Assembly: GCF_003144535.1 (NCBI RefSeq)
Contig: NZ_PHFJ01000001.1
Coordinates: 496,001-560,000, forward strand
From: Proteus penneri
Lineage (GTDB): Bacteria; Pseudomonadota; Gammaproteobacteria; Enterobacterales; Enterobacteriaceae
DNA length: 64,000 nucleotides
Reading direction: 5' to 3'
This document shows, one piece after another, positions 62,174 through 64,000 of the stretch (positions within the stretch are counted from its first letter, which is position 1; each line of letters opens with the position of its first letter). Under the pieces are notes generated by a model. It had not been told where the DNA came from, made no database searches, and was given only the letters and a program-made list of their open reading frames with translations. The position numbers and the translations under genes were made by a program.

Positions 62174-63649
62174 ATGGCAGCGATATCGACTGCTCAGGCT
62201 TGTGATCTGGTTATCTTCGGTACGAAAGGGGATCTAGCACGCCGTAAGCTCATTCCATCATTATATCAATTGGAAAAAGCAGGATATATTCACCCTGACT
62301 CTCGTATTATTGGTGTCGGCCGTGCTGATTGGGATGTTGAGGCATATAAAAATGTCGCTCATGAAGCGTTAAAAACCTTTTTAAAAGAAGAAATTAATCC
62401 TGAAATTTGGCAACGTTTAAGTGATCGTCTCGATTTTTGTAATCTTGATGTCAATGAAACAGACCATTTTATTGAATTATCAAAACACCTAAAACAAGAT
62501 AAGTTACCTGCTATCTACTATTTTGCGATGCCACCTAGTACCTTTAGTGCAATGTGTCAGGGATTAGGTCATGCAAAATTAAATAAAGAGCCAAACCGCG
62601 TCGTAATGGAAAAACCATTAGGGACAGATTTAGCCTCTTCAGTTTCTATTAATGATAGTGTGGCAAAATACTTTAAAGAGAGCCAAATTTATCGTATTGA
62701 CCACTATTTAGGTAAAGAAACGGTATTAAACCTTCTAGCTCTTCGTTTTGCCAATTCCCTTTTTGTTAACAACTGGGACAATAAAACGATTGATCATGTC
62801 CAAATTACAGTTGCAGAAGAAGTGGGTATTGAAGGGCGTTGGGGATATTTTGATCAAGCAGGTCAAATGCGTGATATGGTGCAAAATCACCTATTACAAA
62901 TCCTAACTATGATTGCGATGTCTCCACCAGCTGATTTAACTGCTGACAGTATTCGTCAAGAAAAAGTGAAAGTTTTACGCTCATTACGCCGTATTGATAA
63001 CACAAATATTCGCGAAAAAACGGTTCGTGGACAATATACTGGTGGCTTTGTACAGGGTAAAAAAGTACCCGGTTATCTTGATGAAGAAGGTGCCAATAAA
63101 ACCAGCAATACAGAAACATTTGTGGCAATTCGTGCTGATATCGATAATTGGCGTTGGGCTGGTGTTCCGTTCTATTTAAGAACAGGTAAGCGTCTACCAA
63201 GTAAATGTTCAGAAGTTGTGGTTTATTTTAAAAAGCCTGCGCTGAATATTTTCAGTGAGACTTATCAAGAGTTACCACAAAATAAGCTTACTATACGTTT
63301 ACAGCCAGATGAAGGGATCGATATCGAAGTGCTAAATAAAGCGCCAGGACTCGATCATAAACACCGTTTACAAACAACTAAGCTTGACTTGAGTTTCTCG
63401 GAAACATTCAATCAAACGCATTTAGCAGATGCTTACGAGCGTTTATTGTTAGAAGCCATGCGTGGCATTCAAGCGTTGTTCGTGCGTCGTGATGAAGTAG
63501 AAGAAGCATGGAAATGGGTTGATTCAATTATCAATGCATGGGAATGCGATAATGAGCTACCTAAGCCTTACCAAGCGGGTACATGGGGACCTGTTGCATC
63601 TGTAGCAATGATCACTCGTGATGGTCGTTCATGGAATGAAATTGAATAA
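62174..63649 (+). CDS. zwf: Glucose-6-phosphate 1-dehydrogenase
   Basis: The ATG at 62174 (GAGGAG upstream) gives a 491-residue protein, the E. coli length; an ATG 15 bases earlier overlaps the ribosome site. The NADP-binding loop FGTKGDLARRKL (about 15-26) and the active-site RIDHYLGKE (about 173-181) are intact, as are VMEKPLG and the substrate loop YFDQAGQMRDM. It makes 6-phosphogluconolactone and NADPH at the entry to the pentose phosphate and Entner-Doudoroff routes. Confidence 0.98.
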   Translation: MAAISTAQACDLVIFGTKGDLARRKLIPSLYQLEKAGYIHPDSRIIGVGRADWDVEAYKNVAHEALKTFLKEEINPEIWQRLSDRLDFCNLDVNETDHFIELSKHLKQDKLPAIYYFAMPPSTFSAMCQGLGHAKLNKEPNRVVMEKPLGTDLASSVSINDSVAKYFKESQIYRIDHYLGKETVLNLLALRFANSLFVNNWDNKTIDHVQITVAEEVGIEGRWGYFDQAGQMRDMVQNHLLQILTMIAMSPPADLTADSIRQEKVKVLRSLRRIDNTNIREKTVRGQYTGGFVQGKKVPGYLDEEGANKTSNTETFVAIRADIDNWRWAGVPFYLRTGKRLPSKCSEVVVYFKKPALNIFSETYQELPQNKLTIRLQPDEGIDIEVLNKAPGLDHKHRLQTTKLDLSFSETFNQTHLADAYERLLLEAMRGIQALFVRRDEVEEAWKWVDSIINAWECDNELPKPYQAGTWGPVASVAMITRDGRSWNEIE

Positions 63650-63676
63650 TTGGTTTTAATTGTCCATTCTCAAGAG

Positions 63677-63705
63677 AAAACACCCAGTTATGCTGGGTGT
63701 TTTTG
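63677..63705 (+). terminator. zwf terminator
   Basis: AAAACACCCAG pairs with CTGGGTGTTTT around a 5-6 base loop, with a short T-run. Confidence 0.85.
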
Positions 63706-63975
63706 TATCAGCTAAACACCTTTAAGCATAATTCCAGCAATTTAGATGAATAAAACTACTGAAGGAGCGTAAAACTGTTGATTAACTATGCAATCTGATT
63801 TTGGCTAGAAACTAAAACTTAAATAAAACCAATCAATTAACAAAAATATTTTGCGAAAAGGCATTGCTTTAAATAATTCGGCATGATAGAAATATGATGT
63901 AACATTTAACCATCTTATATGAGGGTTCGGAGTATATCGTGCGGATGGTCTGTGCGATGAAAGAATAAATAATCA
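63706..63975. other. Intergenic region after zwf
   Basis: 270 bp with no gene recognised. It probably holds the promoter of a gene that starts near the window end. Confidence 0.45.
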
Positions 63976-64000
63976 TGACTAGCGCCAAAAGCGTCAAAGT
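63976..64000 (+). CDS. Possible gene start cut by the window end
   Basis: An ATG at 63976 begins an open frame (MTSAKSVK) that runs to the last base. No clear ribosome-binding site precedes it and only eight codons are visible, so it may be chance. Confidence 0.3.

Overview
The window looks like a chromosomal segment of Proteus, most likely P. mirabilis or a close relative. Base composition is AT-rich throughout. The housekeeping proteins are close to those of enteric bacteria, and the gene blocks ychF-pth-ychH-prs-ispE-lolB / hemA-prfA-prmC-sirB1-kdsA, cmoAB, aspS-nudB-yebC-ruvC-ruvAB and znuBC / znuA-mepM-lpxM / pykA-hexR / zwf keep enteric-type order. I ran no database search. Assignments rest on reading protein motifs and on remembered family sequences.

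Layout. Positions 1-1611 (minus) hold a PPC-domain protein and the S and T components of an energy-coupling-factor vitamin transporter; the T gene runs off the window. An AT-rich orphan gene follows (2068-3141), then a catabolic acetoin operon (budA-alsS, minus). From about 6650 to 14070 lies an accessory island. It contains 37-bp inverted repeats (6647-6683 and 10769-10805) that bracket a decayed IS3-family transposase and an intact two-gene unit: an alpha-solenoid-like protein plus a protein with a PD-(D/E)XK-like nuclease domain. Beyond these are decayed genes, a frameshifted possible replication gene preceded by an operator-like repeat, a Fic-domain protein with a small convergent ORF, and the 3' stub of a P4-type integrase. 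This two-gene unit is my best candidate for an undescribed, probably defensive, system.

From 14118 to 27269 is core genome: translation (ychF, pth, prfA, prmC), PRPP and isoprenoid precursors, lipoprotein sorting, haem synthesis, KDO synthesis and a SulP transporter. A tRNA-Ser(GGA) follows, then ghrA. At 29392-32337 is a very AT-rich 981-codon gene that resembles AvrE/DspE-type type III effectors. Core genes then resume: a 2OG-Fe(II) oxygenase, ycdY, yceB, mdtH, rimJ, murJ, argS, yecM, cutC, an ABC-F ATPase, cmoB/cmoA, a MAPEG protein, aspS, nudB, yebC and ruvC/A/B.

The last 10 kb couples zinc uptake (znuABC with a Zur-type palindrome in the divergent promoter) to envelope genes (mepM, lpxM) and to central carbon control. 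There hexR lies between pykA and the divergent zwf. Two HexR-type palindromes precede zwf and a Cra-type palindrome precedes pykA, so local regulation can be read partly from the DNA. Convergent gene pairs are mostly separated by clear hairpin terminators.
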